DNA from: Chania fonticola_B
GTDB lineage: Bacteria > Pseudomonadota > Gammaproteobacteria > Enterobacterales > Enterobacteriaceae
NCBI RefSeq assembly: GCF_048537545.1
Contig: NZ_CP183218.1
DNA length: 64,000 bases
Direction: 5' to 3' (one strand)
Shown here: positions 42,696 through 51,571 of the stretch, one piece after another
Layout: every line of letters begins with the position of its first letter
Numbering within the stretch: the stretch's first letter is position 1
Translations under genes and position numbers: made by a program
The notes under the pieces: generated by a model
Database searches by the model: none
What the model was told of the DNA's origin: nothing
Seen by the model: only the letters and a program-made list of their open reading frames with translations

Positions 42696-42782
42696 TGGTG
42701 CGAAGAGAGGGACTTGAACCCTCACGTCCGTAAGGACACTAACACCTGAAGCTAGCGCGTCTACCAATTCCGCCACCTTCGC
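42696..42782 (-). tRNA. tRNA-Leu(CAG), copy 3 (promoter-proximal)
   Basis: 87 nt, CCA encoded. It differs from copies 1 and 2 by one base in the variable arm, where a C restores a full GUCC/GGAC stem. It is first in the tRNA operon. Confidence 0.95.
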
Positions 42783-42823
42783 ATACCAGATACGTTACCG
42801 GAGTAACGCTACCACGGAGGCGA

Positions 42824-42851
42824 ATTCTAGAGATTTTGGCGGGGACGTCAA
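42824..42851 (-). promoter_or_regulatory. Promoter of the tRNA-Leu operon
   Basis: Minus-strand TTGACG (-35, 42846-42851) and TAGAAT (-10, 42824-42829) with 16-bp spacing. A GC-rich stretch follows the -10, like the stringent discriminator of stable-RNA promoters. The -35 overlaps the LysR gene's stop codon. Confidence 0.7.
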
Positions 42852-43798
42852 TAGTTATTTCCTGGATTAGCGGCGTTTGCTGTAAAAAACGGCATATCAG
42901 CGCTTTTATGGCCCTCGAACAACGTAATCAGCCAATCAATCAATACCCTGACACGAGGGGCAAGGAAACGGCCAGGCGGATACATGATGTAGATCGGCAT
43001 CGGCGGTGGTGGCGTATCGGCCAGCACTTCCACCATTTCACCACTTTGCAACCAGGGAGAGAGCGTATAACGCGCCCCCTGGATGAGGCCCAATCCGGCA
43101 CGGCAGGCACTGGTGTAGGCATCGGCTCCGCTAACGCTCAATCTGCTTGGCAATTCGCGAAGCTCAAGGTGACCATCACGGCAAAATTCCAGCGGGTAGT
43201 TGCGGTTATTCACCAAAGAGAAATAGCCCACCGCCCGATGATGTTGCAGCTCGTCGATCGATTGTGGGGTACCAAACGCTTTTAGATAATCGGGGGAGGC
43301 GCAGGTGAGCTGCGGCAGTTGGGCAATCCGCCGGGCAACCAGCGTATCGTCTGCGGTTTCCCAAGCCCGCAGCACGCAGTCCACACCTTCGCGCAGCAGA
43401 TCAACGTGGGTGTCGTTGGCCCCCAGCGCAATTTCTATTTCTGGATAGCGTTGATAGAACTCATCGAGCGCCGGGATAACGATTTCCCGCGCCAGCGAAT
43501 GGGGCATATCGATCCGCACCTTGCCGGTAGGTTGCAGCTTGTGGTGGCTGAACAGGGTATCTGCTTCTTCCAGGGCGTCCAGCAGGTGCAGACAACGTTG
43601 GTAGTACAGCGTCCCCTCGGCGGTGACCTGAACCTGGCGCGTGGTGCGCACCAATAATCTGACGCCAAGCCGTTGCTCCAGGCGTTTGAGCACGTTGCTT
43701 ACCGTGGCTCGCGGCAGTTGTAACCGTTCGGCCGCGCGGCTGAAGCTGCCTAGTTCCACGATCCGGGTAAAGATGCGCATAGCCTGAACCTGATCCAT
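42848..43798 (-). CDS. LysR-family transcriptional regulator
   Basis: 316 aa. Helix-turn-helix at residues 18-45 (GSFSRAAERLQLPRATVSNVLKRLE), then a substrate-binding domain (GKVRIDMPHSLA from about 92). It lies divergent to an aldo/keto reductase gene across 117 nt, the classic LysR arrangement, so it probably controls that gene. Ligand unknown. Its 3' end overlaps the tRNA promoter. Confidence 0.88.
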   Translation of the reverse strand: MDQVQAMRIFTRIVELGSFSRAAERLQLPRATVSNVLKRLEQRLGVRLLVRTTRQVQVTAEGTLYYQRCLHLLDALEEADTLFSHHKLQPTGKVRIDMPHSLAREIVIPALDEFYQRYPEIEIALGANDTHVDLLREGVDCVLRAWETADDTLVARRIAQLPQLTCASPDYLKAFGTPQSIDELQHHRAVGYFSLVNNRNYPLEFCRDGHLELRELPSRLSVSGADAYTSACRAGLGLIQGARYTLSPWLQSGEMVEVLADTPPPPMPIYIMYPPGRFLAPRVRVLIDWLITLFEGHKSADMPFFTANAANPGNNY

Positions 43799-43915
43799 TT
43801 TTCCTCCCGCATTGTTGGTGATTTATGAACAGTGATGTGCAATCTGCATTATTTATCTTTGTGGCATAAACAACCAGACTTTGTTTCGACATCCATGTTC
43901 AACAAGGACCACACA

Positions 43916-44908
43916 ATGCAACAGCGCAAATTAGGTACTAATGGCCCCCTCGTCTCTGCCCTGGGTTTAGGTTGCATGGGGATGAGCGATTTTTACTTCA
44001 CCGGCTATGACGAGCAGGAAGCGATCGCCACGCTACATCGGGCTCTGGAACTGGGGGTGACGCTGCTGGACACCGCAGATATGTACGGCCCGCACACCAA
44101 TGAACAACTGATCGGCAAGGCGATCAAAGGCAAACGCGACCAGGTATTTCTGGCCACCAAGTTCGGTATTGTGCGCGATCCGGCAGATCCCACAGCGCGG
44201 GGCGTGAGCAGTAAACCGGACTATATCCGTCGCTCGGTAGAAGGCAGCTTGCAGCGGCTGGGGGTAGAAACCATCGATCTTTACTACCAGCATCGGGTCG
44301 ACCCTACGGTACCGATCGAAGAGGTGGTTGGCACCCTGGCGGATCTGATCAAAGAAGGCAAGATCCGTCATATTGGCCTGAGTGAAGCCTCGGTTGCCAC
44401 GTTGGAACGCGCTCACCAGGTGCATCCGATCACCGCGTTGCAGACTGAATATTCCTTGTGGAGCAGGGATGCCGAGCAGGGGCAACTGGCCGCTTGCCAA
44501 CGTTTGGGCATTGGCTTTGTCGCCTATAGCCCGCTTGGGCGTGGCTTCCTGACCGGGGCGATCCAGAGTATCGAGGACTTGGCTGCAGACGATTTCCGCC
44601 GCGACAATCCACGTTTTCAAGGGGAAAACTTTGCTCGCAATCTGGAGCTGGTCACCAAGGTCAGTGAACTGGCCAGGCAGAAAGGCGTGACCCCGTCGCA
44701 ACTGGCGTTGGCCTGGGTGATGGCGCAGGGGGAAAATATTGTCCCAATCCCTGGCACCAAACGTCGGCGCTATCTGGAAGAGAACGTGGTGGCAGCGGAG
44801 ATCTCGCTAAGTGAGCATGAACTGGCAGCGATCGAGGCTGTATTCCCACTGGCAGGCGTGGCAGGTGCACGCTATACAACGGTAGGTATGGAGTTGGTTA
44901 ACGGTTGA
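43916..44908 (+). CDS. Aldo/keto reductase
   Basis: 330 aa from ATG 43916 (AAGGA upstream). Catalytic tetrad candidates: Asp in LLDTADMYGPHTNE (near residue 52), Tyr of the same motif, Lys in FLATKFG (near 80) and His in YYQHRVD (near 125). C-terminal IPGTKRRRYLEENV is the NADP-binding stretch. It resembles the AKR13-type group of broad aldehyde reductases. Paired with the LysR gene. Substrate unknown. Confidence 0.88.
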   Translation: MQQRKLGTNGPLVSALGLGCMGMSDFYFTGYDEQEAIATLHRALELGVTLLDTADMYGPHTNEQLIGKAIKGKRDQVFLATKFGIVRDPADPTARGVSSKPDYIRRSVEGSLQRLGVETIDLYYQHRVDPTVPIEEVVGTLADLIKEGKIRHIGLSEASVATLERAHQVHPITALQTEYSLWSRDAEQGQLAACQRLGIGFVAYSPLGRGFLTGAIQSIEDLAADDFRRDNPRFQGENFARNLELVTKVSELARQKGVTPSQLALAWVMAQGENIVPIPGTKRRRYLEENVVAAEISLSEHELAAIEAVFPLAGVAGARYTTVGMELVNG

Positions 44909-44972
44909 TGGCAGGGGGCTACAGTGAGGATATTTCCCCCTAACCAGAGTGGTAAGGGGGAATCCTGACCTA

Positions 44973-46016
44973 CTACCTTTTCTTCTTCGCATCGCGTGGC
45001 TGGCGGGCCACGGTGGCTTTGTACACCTTGAAGCGGCCATTCTGCGCCAACACTTCATGGCTGCCGAAGGTGGCATCCAGAATATCCGGGTAAGGCAGGA
45101 AGGCGTTGGCGACGATACGCAGTTGGCCACCGATTGGCAGGTGTTTTAACGCCCCGCGGATCAGCGTTTCTGCGGCGGTCAGGCTGGTGGCCAGGCCGTC
45201 ATGGAACGGTGGATTGGAGATGATCAGGTCAAAGCGGCCGGTAATGTCGGAGTAGACGTTACTGACGATCACTTCCCCTTCAATACCGTTGGCAGCCAGT
45301 GTCGCCCGGCTGGATTCTACAGCTGCGGCGTTGACGTCGCTGAGGGTCAGCTTCATTTTCGGTGACAGTTTAGACAGCACCGAAGCCATTACGCCAGCGC
45401 CACAACCCACGTCCAGCACTTTGCCTTTCATGTGTTTTTCCAGCGTGGAGAGCAGCAGTGAACTGCCAACGTCCAGGCCGTCACGGCTGAACACGCCAGG
45501 CAGCGTCTTCACTTCCAGATCGTGCAGCTGATAGCTTTCCCACCAGTCGGCCAGATCAAACTGGGTCTGCACATCGATGCGGCCATGATACAACCCACAG
45601 CGGCGAGCGCTGTCGATCTTGGCAAGCGTGGCATGGCCTTCCAGGGTTTGTTCCGCACTGCGCACGCCGCTGCGGTTTTCACCGACGACAAAAATTTCTG
45701 CGCCAACCGGCAGCAGGGCCAGGATATTGCACAGTTGGAACTGCGCTTCCTGCTTGCTCTTTGGCCAGTAATACACCAGCGTATCGCACTCGGCGACGAA
45801 GGCAGGATCGATCGTCAGGCCGAACTGTGCATGCTCTCCCATCGTCCGGTTCAGTAACTGCCAGTGATGGTATTGCTGGGTGTGGACACGCACATCCGCG
45901 GCCTCGAATTGGGCCGGCAGGGTATCCTGCAGATCGCCGGCAAACAGCACGCGGCGTTCCATAAATTCATCACTGTGGCGCAGCATGACTTCACTGGCGG
46001 GGGTTAATGCAGACAT
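44973..46016 (-). CDS. rsmC: RsmC, 16S rRNA m2G1207 methyltransferase
   Basis: 347 aa from ATG 46016 (E. coli 343). The C-terminal half is the active SAM domain: VLDVGCGAGVMASVL and the catalytic NPPFHDG near residue 270. The N-terminal half is the decayed methyltransferase-like domain seen in RsmC. It methylates N2 of G1207 in the small subunit. Divergent from holD across 143 nt. It ends near the aldo/keto reductase gene, with no fhuF between. Confidence 0.95.
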   Translation of the reverse strand: MSALTPASEVMLRHSDEFMERRVLFAGDLQDTLPAQFEAADVRVHTQQYHHWQLLNRTMGEHAQFGLTIDPAFVAECDTLVYYWPKSKQEAQFQLCNILALLPVGAEIFVVGENRSGVRSAEQTLEGHATLAKIDSARRCGLYHGRIDVQTQFDLADWWESYQLHDLEVKTLPGVFSRDGLDVGSSLLLSTLEKHMKGKVLDVGCGAGVMASVLSKLSPKMKLTLSDVNAAAVESSRATLAANGIEGEVIVSNVYSDITGRFDLIISNPPFHDGLATSLTAAETLIRGALKHLPIGGQLRIVANAFLPYPDILDATFGSHEVLAQNGRFKVYKATVARQPRDAKKKR

Positions 46017-46159
46017 CAGTTTTCGGCTCCTCAAGATTTAGCCGGAGATTATAGAGCTTTGTGGCCAGATGTTCGACGGGTTTGTTGGCGCAGGCTGCGC
46101 GGGTTTGTTAGCATAGCGCGGCATAGGGCAGGTAGGGTGCGTCACACACGGGGATCGGC

Positions 46160-46597
46160 ATGGCATCAAAACGCGACTGGTTGTTACAACAGCTGGGGAT
46201 TACGCAGTGGACATTACGCCGCCCTGGAGTGTTGCAGGGGGAGGTGGCGGTAAGCGTGCCCCCACACGTGCGCCTGCTGGTGGTGGCGCAGACATTGCCA
46301 GACCAGCACGACCCGCTGTTTTGTGACGTGCTGCGCAGCCTGGGGCTGACGGCGGCACAAACCTATGGCCTGACACCGGATCAGGTAGCGATGCTGCCAC
46401 AAGATACCGAGTGCAACAGTTGGCGGTTGGGCGTCACGGAGCCGTTAGCGGTGGCCGGCGCGCAACTACATAGCCCGGCGCTGGCCGAGCTTTCTCAAGA
46501 TGCGAGTGCGAAACGCGCGCTCTGGCAGCAGATTTGTCATCATGAACAGCATTTCTACCCTGACAGCGGCCGATCTGGCCACAGCCTTCACGATTGA
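46160..46597 (+). CDS. holD: HolD, DNA polymerase III psi subunit
   Basis: 145 aa (E. coli 137). Conserved N-terminal SSB-contact/chi-binding segment KRDWLLQQLGITQWTLRRPG, then the alpha/beta core (RLLVVAQTLP, DVLRSLGLT). It links chi and the clamp-loader gamma/tau in the replicase. The C-terminal 18 codons overlap the start of rimI. Confidence 0.92.
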   Translation: MASKRDWLLQQLGITQWTLRRPGVLQGEVAVSVPPHVRLLVVAQTLPDQHDPLFCDVLRSLGLTAAQTYGLTPDQVAMLPQDTECNSWRLGVTEPLAVAGAQLHSPALAELSQDASAKRALWQQICHHEQHFYPDSGRSGHSLHD

Positions 46598-46985
46598 ACA
46601 AGCCAGCCATGCGTTTCCCTGGACCGAGGCGACGCTAGCCAGCAATCAGGGTGAACGTTACCTTAACCTGAAACTGGAAGCTGAAGGGCAAATGGCGGGT
46701 TTTGCCATTACCCAAATCGTGCTGGACGAAGCCACGCTGTTTAATATTGCCATCCATCCAAGCTGGCAGCGCCGGGGCTTTGGCCGCACTTTGCTGACTG
46801 CCGTGATCGAGCAACTGGCAGCGCGCGGTGTGGTCACTCTATGGCTGGAGGTTCGAGCCTCCAACCGCGGAGCGATAGCACTCTACGAAGACCTTGGCTT
46901 CAATGAAGTGACGGTGCGCCGCAACTATTACCCCGCAGCCAGTGGCCGCGAAGACGCGATCGTTATGGCGCTGCCGCTGGGGTAG
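46542..46985 (+). CDS. rimI: RimI, N-alpha-acetyltransferase of ribosomal protein S18
   Basis: 147 aa from ATG 46542 (E. coli 148). GNAT fold with acetyl-CoA motif RRGFGRTLL (within HPSWQRRGFGRTLL) near residue 78. Active-site region NRGAIALYEDLGF near 115. It overlaps holD by 56 nt in another frame, as in E. coli. yjjG, which follows rimI in E. coli, is missing; prfC comes next after 192 nt. Confidence 0.94.
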   Translation: MNSISTLTAADLATAFTIEQASHAFPWTEATLASNQGERYLNLKLEAEGQMAGFAITQIVLDEATLFNIAIHPSWQRRGFGRTLLTAVIEQLAARGVVTLWLEVRASNRGAIALYEDLGFNEVTVRRNYYPAASGREDAIVMALPLG

Positions 46986-47177
46986 CGACTTATAGTTCCC
47001 CTTGTGCAGCCAGTTTGGCCTGCCATTATCTTGTACCGAAGAAACCATTGATTGTCACCGGTTGGTAAATCAGCGAAAATACTCGGCTACTATCTTTTTA
47101 TTACCGCTTTGCCTGGCGCTGCGATTGGCGCGTTGTGATGATGAGCAGGGCGGACTAACCATAGAAACGTGAAAAAC

Positions 47178-48767
47178 ATGTCTCCTAGTGAATTCGCCCG
47201 CGAAGTTGCGAAAAGAAGAACTTTCGCCATTATCTCGCACCCCGATGCGGGTAAAACCACCATCACCGAGAAGGTGCTGTTATTCGGACACGCTATCCAG
47301 ACCGCCGGTACGGTAAAGGGCCGTGGCTCCAGCCAGCATGCCAAATCCGACTGGATGGAGATGGAAAAACAACGTGGTATTTCAATCACCACCTCGGTGA
47401 TGCAGTTCCCGTACCGCGACTGCTTGGTCAACCTGCTCGATACCCCTGGGCACGAAGACTTCTCCGAAGATACCTACCGTACCTTGACGGCGGTGGACTG
47501 CTGCCTGATGGTAATCGACGCCGCAAAAGGCGTTGAAGATCGTACCCGCAAGCTGATGGAAGTTACCCGCCTGCGTGATACGCCGATCCTGACCTTCATG
47601 AACAAACTTGACCGTGACATCCGCGATCCGATGGAAGTGATGGACGAAGTTGAGCGCGAACTGAAAATCGCCTGCTCGCCGATCACCTGGCCGATCGGCT
47701 GCGGCAAGTTGTTCAAAGGGGTTTACCATCTCTATAAAGATGAAACCTATCTGTACCAGACAGGTAAAGGCCACACCATTCAGGAAGTGCGCATCGTTAA
47801 AGGGTTGAACAACCCGGAGCTCGATGCTGCCGTAGGCGAAGATCTGGCCGCCCAGCTGCGTGATGAGCTGGAACTGGTGCAAGGGGCCTCCCATGAGTTT
47901 GAGCAGGAAGCCTTCCTGGCAGGCGAACTGACCCCGGTGTTCTTCGGTACCGCTTTGGGCAACTTTGGTGTCGATCATATGCTTGATGGGCTGGTGGCCT
48001 GGGCGCCTGCGCCAATGCCGCGTAAAACCGATACCCGTGAAGTGGTCGCCGCTGAAGAGAAATTCACCGGCTTCGTGTTCAAGATCCAGGCAAACATGGA
48101 TCCTAAACACCGCGACCGTGTGGCGTTTATGCGCGTGGTGTCTGGCCGCTATGAGAAAGGAATGAAGTTGCGCCAGGTTCGTACCGGCAAAGACGTGGTG
48201 ATCTCCGATGCGCTGACCTTTATGGCCGGTGACCGCTCGCACGTTGAAGAAGCCTATCCAGGCGACATCATTGGCTTGCATAACCACGGCACCATTCAGA
48301 TCGGCGATACCTTCACCCAGGGTGAGGATATGAAGTTCACCGGTATTCCGAACTTTGCGCCAGAACTGTTCCGCCGTATCCGCCTGCGCGATCCGCTCAA
48401 GCAGAAACAGTTGTTGAAGGGGCTGGTCCAACTGTCGGAAGAGGGGGCGGTGCAGGTATTCCGCCCAATCGCCAACAACGATCTGATCGTTGGTGCGGTC
48501 GGCGTGCTGCAGTTTGACGTGGTGGTTGCCCGTCTGAAAAGCGAATACAACGTGGAAGCGCTGTATGAATCGGTGAACGTCTCCACAGCCCGTTGGGTCG
48601 AGTGCGACGACGTGAAGAAATTCGAAGAGTTCAAGCGTAAGAGCGAGCTGAACCTGGCGCTGGACGGCGGCAACAACCTGTCGTATATCGCACCAACCAT
48701 GGTGAACCTCAACCTGACTCAGGAACGCTACCCAGAAGTGGTGTTCCGCAAAACCCGCGAGCATTAA
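47178..48767 (+). CDS. prfC: PrfC (RF3), peptide chain release factor GTPase
   Basis: 529 aa from ATG 47178, the E. coli length; a GTG at 47169 is in frame but not conserved. GTPase motifs: SHPDAGKTT (G1), DTPGHEDFSEDT (G3) and MNKLDRD (G4). Later domains II and III are typical. RF3 recycles RF1/RF2 from the ribosome after release. Single gene with a strong terminator. Confidence 0.97.
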   Translation: MSPSEFAREVAKRRTFAIISHPDAGKTTITEKVLLFGHAIQTAGTVKGRGSSQHAKSDWMEMEKQRGISITTSVMQFPYRDCLVNLLDTPGHEDFSEDTYRTLTAVDCCLMVIDAAKGVEDRTRKLMEVTRLRDTPILTFMNKLDRDIRDPMEVMDEVERELKIACSPITWPIGCGKLFKGVYHLYKDETYLYQTGKGHTIQEVRIVKGLNNPELDAAVGEDLAAQLRDELELVQGASHEFEQEAFLAGELTPVFFGTALGNFGVDHMLDGLVAWAPAPMPRKTDTREVVAAEEKFTGFVFKIQANMDPKHRDRVAFMRVVSGRYEKGMKLRQVRTGKDVVISDALTFMAGDRSHVEEAYPGDIIGLHNHGTIQIGDTFTQGEDMKFTGIPNFAPELFRRIRLRDPLKQKQLLKGLVQLSEEGAVQVFRPIANNDLIVGAVGVLQFDVVVARLKSEYNVEALYESVNVSTARWVECDDVKKFEEFKRKSELNLALDGGNNLSYIAPTMVNLNLTQERYPEVVFRKTREH

Positions 48768-49303
48768 TCTCGTCAACAGGGCGCTTCTAAGCGCCCTGTG
48801 TTTTCCTTCTTCAGCCCCCATCCTGCTAATTATTAAACCCTTCTCACTAATCCTTTCGTCTAGACCGAACAAGATTTTCCGCGATCTGGCGGCAAATTTT
48901 CGCTGATGGTCTATATTTATCAGGGTGCGTAGCGATATCTGAGCGTAAAATACTATCGTATCCACATATTTTAGAGAGTTATTCGGTAGTGTTGCCGATC
49001 GGAGACAGTCCTATCTTAGTAATATCAATAAGATAGTGATGTGGATCCCAAATCAACTGTCATATGTCTCCAATAGACGACAGTTTTGCGCTTAATTGTT
49101 GCTCATTTGTTTTGTTGTTGTTGATTTTTAACGGCGTTTTTAACTTGGCACGGGCATTGCAGGTATACTTACCGTAGAGCAATAGTCCGGTCGTGAACGT
49201 TTGATTGTATAGAGATCGTGAAGTATTCATTTGAGTTAGCCGCACTCTGGCGGCACCAGAGCCCACAGCAGTTTGGGGTTCTACAACAAGAAGGAAGAGA
49301 TCG
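48768..49303. other. Gene-free spacer and osmY promoter region
   Basis: 536 nt. After the prfC terminator there is an inverted repeat CTATCTT...AAGATAG at 49011-49036. A stationary-phase-type -10, TATACTT (49164-49170), has only a weak TTTAAC -35 and would start near 49176. That gives osmY a leader of about 128 nt. No coding frame in the spacer is convincing. Confidence 0.55.
48776..48804 (+). terminator. Rho-independent terminator of prfC
   Basis: ACAGGGCGC - TTCTAA - GCGCCCTGT, then GTTTT, 8 nt after the stop. Confidence 0.9.
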
Positions 49304-49918
49304 ATGAAAAATACCAAGTTTGCACATTCGCTGATGGCAGTCGTTTTGGGTTCGGTACTGGTTAGTGGTTCAGCCCTGGCTGAAGAGACCATGATGAACA
49401 AAGCATCAGGCGTAGTTGATAGTACTGGTGCCAAAATCGATAGCTCCATGAAAAAAGTCGACAACTATATGGATGACAGCGGCATAACGGCTAAAGTTAA
49501 AACTGCGCTGGTTGACGATAAAGCCATCAAAAGCACCGACATCTCGGTGGAAACCGAAAAAGGTGTGGTGACGTTAAGCGGTTTTGTCGCCACTCAGGCT
49601 CAGGCTGAGAAAGCGGTAGACGTTGCAGGTCGGGTAGAAGGGGTCAAATCCGTCAGCGATAAGCTGCACGTGAAAGATCAAGCGACCCAGTCGGTGAAAT
49701 CCTATGCCGGTGACACTGCGACTACCAGCGAACTGAAAGCCAAACTGCTGGCCGACGACATCGTGCCTTCACGCAACGTGAAAGTAGAAACCACCGATGG
49801 TGTGGTGCAGCTTTCCGGTGAGGTGAAAACCCAGGCGCAGTCTGACCGTGCAGAAAGTATTGCCAAAGCCATTGATGGCGTGAAAAGCGTCAAGAACGAT
49901 CTGGCGGTAAAACCTTAA
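49304..49918 (+). CDS. osmY: OsmY, periplasmic BON-domain stress protein
   Basis: 204 aa (E. coli 201). Sec signal at residues 1-26 (cleavage after ALA). Two BON domains, about 57-125 and 137-204, each ending in VKSV-like strands (VEGVKSVSDKLHV, IDGVKSVKNDLAV). Family: periplasmic protein induced in stationary phase and by osmotic stress, proposed as a chaperone. It is single, with its own terminator. Confidence 0.95.
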   Translation: MKNTKFAHSLMAVVLGSVLVSGSALAEETMMNKASGVVDSTGAKIDSSMKKVDNYMDDSGITAKVKTALVDDKAIKSTDISVETEKGVVTLSGFVATQAQAEKAVDVAGRVEGVKSVSDKLHVKDQATQSVKSYAGDTATTSELKAKLLADDIVPSRNVKVETTDGVVQLSGEVKTQAQSDRAESIAKAIDGVKSVKNDLAVKP

Positions 49919-49942
49919 TCGTCAGTAACAGTAAGCAACAAC

Positions 49943-49962
49943 TCCCAGGCTAACGCCTGGGA
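49943..49962 (+). terminator. Terminator of osmY
   Basis: TCCCAGGC - TAAC - GCCTGGGA, 8-bp perfect stem 25 nt after osmY. It lacks a strong T-run. Confidence 0.6.
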
Positions 49963-50058
49963 TGTACTACCAGAAATAGAATAATCCGCAGTTTTAAGCC
50001 GCACCCAGCAGGGGCGAGCCAAACGCGAAATTTTTATCACCATGGTAAGGAGAGGCTT

Positions 50059-50220
50059 ATGTTTCGATGGGGCATTATATTTTTAGTTATTGCATTGATC
50101 GCCGCAGCACTGGGTTTTGGTTCGTTGGCAGGTACTGCTGCCTGGGCCGCCAAAGTCGTGTTCGTGGTAGGGATCATTCTGTTCCTGGTCAGCCTGTTTA
50201 CCGGCCGTCGGCGCCCTTAG
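50059..50220 (+). CDS. ytjA: YtjA, DUF1328 small membrane protein
   Basis: 53 aa: MFRWGIIFLVIALIAAALGF, then a second hydrophobic helix and an Arg-rich end (TGRRRP). This matches the DUF1328/YtjA family of two-helix inner-membrane proteins, which in E. coli also lies after osmY. AAGGAG (50048-50053) is five bases before the ATG. Function unknown; often stress-induced. Confidence 0.88.
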   Translation: MFRWGIIFLVIALIAAALGFGSLAGTAAWAAKVVFVVGIILFLVSLFTGRRRP

Positions 50221-50277
50221 CGTCTCTCTAAACTGTAACAAAGCTTGATTCTTTTTCTCGGCGCCAGGAGGCAGGTC

Positions 50278-50463
50278 ATGAATAGCGACATCATTGTTGG
50301 CCGTTGGAAACAGCTGAAAGGCCAGGTTTGGCAGGCATGGGCGGAGTTTTCCGGCAATGACGGCCTGTGGCTGGCAGGGAGCAATGACTGCCTCTCTGGC
50401 GTATTACAAGAAGATTACGGAAGAGAGCAAGAAGAGGTATCCTCGAGAAAACGGCCACATTGA
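50278..50463 (+). CDS. CsbD-family stress-response protein
   Basis: 61 aa from ATG 50278. It carries the CsbD pattern of a VGRWKQLKGQV helix, then WAEFSGNDG, LSGVLQEDYG and EQEEV. The family (YjbJ in E. coli, CsbD in Bacillus) is a small soluble stress protein of unknown biochemistry. It has no counterpart between ytjA and yjjU in E. coli. It ends 10 nt before the yjjU start, so the three small-to-medium genes may share a transcript. Confidence 0.75.
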   Translation: MNSDIIVGRWKQLKGQVWQAWAEFSGNDGLWLAGSNDCLSGVLQEDYGREQEEVSSRKRPH

Positions 50464-50473
50464 GGATATAGGG

Positions 50474-51571
50474 TTGGGATACAGAATACCCATCACGCTC
50501 GGGAATATTGAACCCCTGGCGTATAAACCATACCGGCCCGGTAAAATGGCGCTGGTGTGTGAGGGCGGCGGACAGCGCGGTATCTTTACCGCCGGTGTAC
50601 TGGATGAATTCCAGCGCGCCCGCTTCAACCCTTTTGATCTGATGATTGGCACCTCTGCCGGCGCGCAGAACCTGTCGGCATTTATTTGTGGCCAGATGGG
50701 CTACGCACGGCGGGTGATCACCCGCTACACCACCTCTGCCAATTTCTTCAACCCGCTGCGCTTTGTTCGTGGTGGGCATCTTATCGATCTCGATTGGTTG
50801 TTGGACATCACCTCGCAACAGTTGCCACTGGCCTTTGACGTGGCGGAGCAACAGTTGGGCGATGGCCGTGAATTTTTGATGTGTGCCTGCCGCAGCGATG
50901 ACTTTACGCCGGTTTATCTCCCTGCGGCACGGGATAGCTGGTTACCGGCAATCAAGGCCTCCAGCGCCATTCCCGGTTTTTATCGTATGGGCGTAGAGCT
51001 GGATGGCATCAGCTATCAGGATGGCGGCATCAGCGATGCTATCCCCGTGGAAGAGGCCTATCGCCGTGGGGCGGATACCATCGTGGTGATCCGCACCGTA
51101 CCTTCACAGATGGTTTATACGCCGAAGTGGATGAAACGCATGGAGCAATGGCTGGGTGAAAGCAGCCTGCAGCAAATGGTGCGGGTGTTGCAGCATCATG
51201 AGCAGAGCTATTTGCGCATCCAGCAATTTATTGAAAAACCTCCCGGTAAACTGCGCATCTTCGAAATATTCCCGCCTAAGCCGCTGGCGAGCAATGCGCT
51301 CGGCAGCCGTTTGCCCGCGCTTAATCGCGATTACCATCTGGGCCGCCGTTGTGGGCGCTATTTCCTGGCTACGGTTGGCCACTGGCTGCTGGAGCAGGAA
51401 AAGATGGATGGTATGAAGGTGAAAAAGTCGCTCTCGCGTCGTCTGATCCAGCCGGAAACCGTGCGGATGCCTTCGCCGATTATTACCGATGTGCTCAACC
51501 CGCAGGGCCATGCCGTGCAACCTGAACTGCCACCAAAAATCATCCTGCCAGGTGACGGAGATGTGCTGTGA
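50474..51571 (+). CDS. yjjU: YjjU, patatin-like phospholipase
   Basis: From the TTG at 50474 the product is 365 aa (E. coli 357). This start is chosen because GAGG is eight bases upstream and the E. coli protein begins at the same point of the alignment (RIPITLGNI). The longer upstream frame runs through the CsbD gene and is not conserved. Patatin motifs: GGGQRGIFTAGVLDEF (oxyanion loop), GTSAGAQN (nucleophile Ser) and DGGISDAIP (dyad Asp). Lipid acyl hydrolase activity is expected. GTGA overlap with yjjV. Confidence 0.88.
   Translation: MGYRIPITLGNIEPLAYKPYRPGKMALVCEGGGQRGIFTAGVLDEFQRARFNPFDLMIGTSAGAQNLSAFICGQMGYARRVITRYTTSANFFNPLRFVRGGHLIDLDWLLDITSQQLPLAFDVAEQQLGDGREFLMCACRSDDFTPVYLPAARDSWLPAIKASSAIPGFYRMGVELDGISYQDGGISDAIPVEEAYRRGADTIVVIRTVPSQMVYTPKWMKRMEQWLGESSLQQMVRVLQHHEQSYLRIQQFIEKPPGKLRIFEIFPPKPLASNALGSRLPALNRDYHLGRRCGRYFLATVGHWLLEQEKMDGMKVKKSLSRRLIQPETVRMPSPIITDVLNPQGHAVQPELPPKIILPGDGDVL

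Noticed and set aside
47382..48965. A 527-codon minus-strand frame opposite prfC
   Set aside because: It is the complement of a conserved release-factor gene, has no ribosome site and no family resemblance, and its codon pattern is that of an antisense shadow of a high-GC gene.
49060..49464. A 134-codon minus-strand frame overlapping the osmY start
   Set aside because: Low complexity and antisense to the osmY signal-peptide region, with no start signal.
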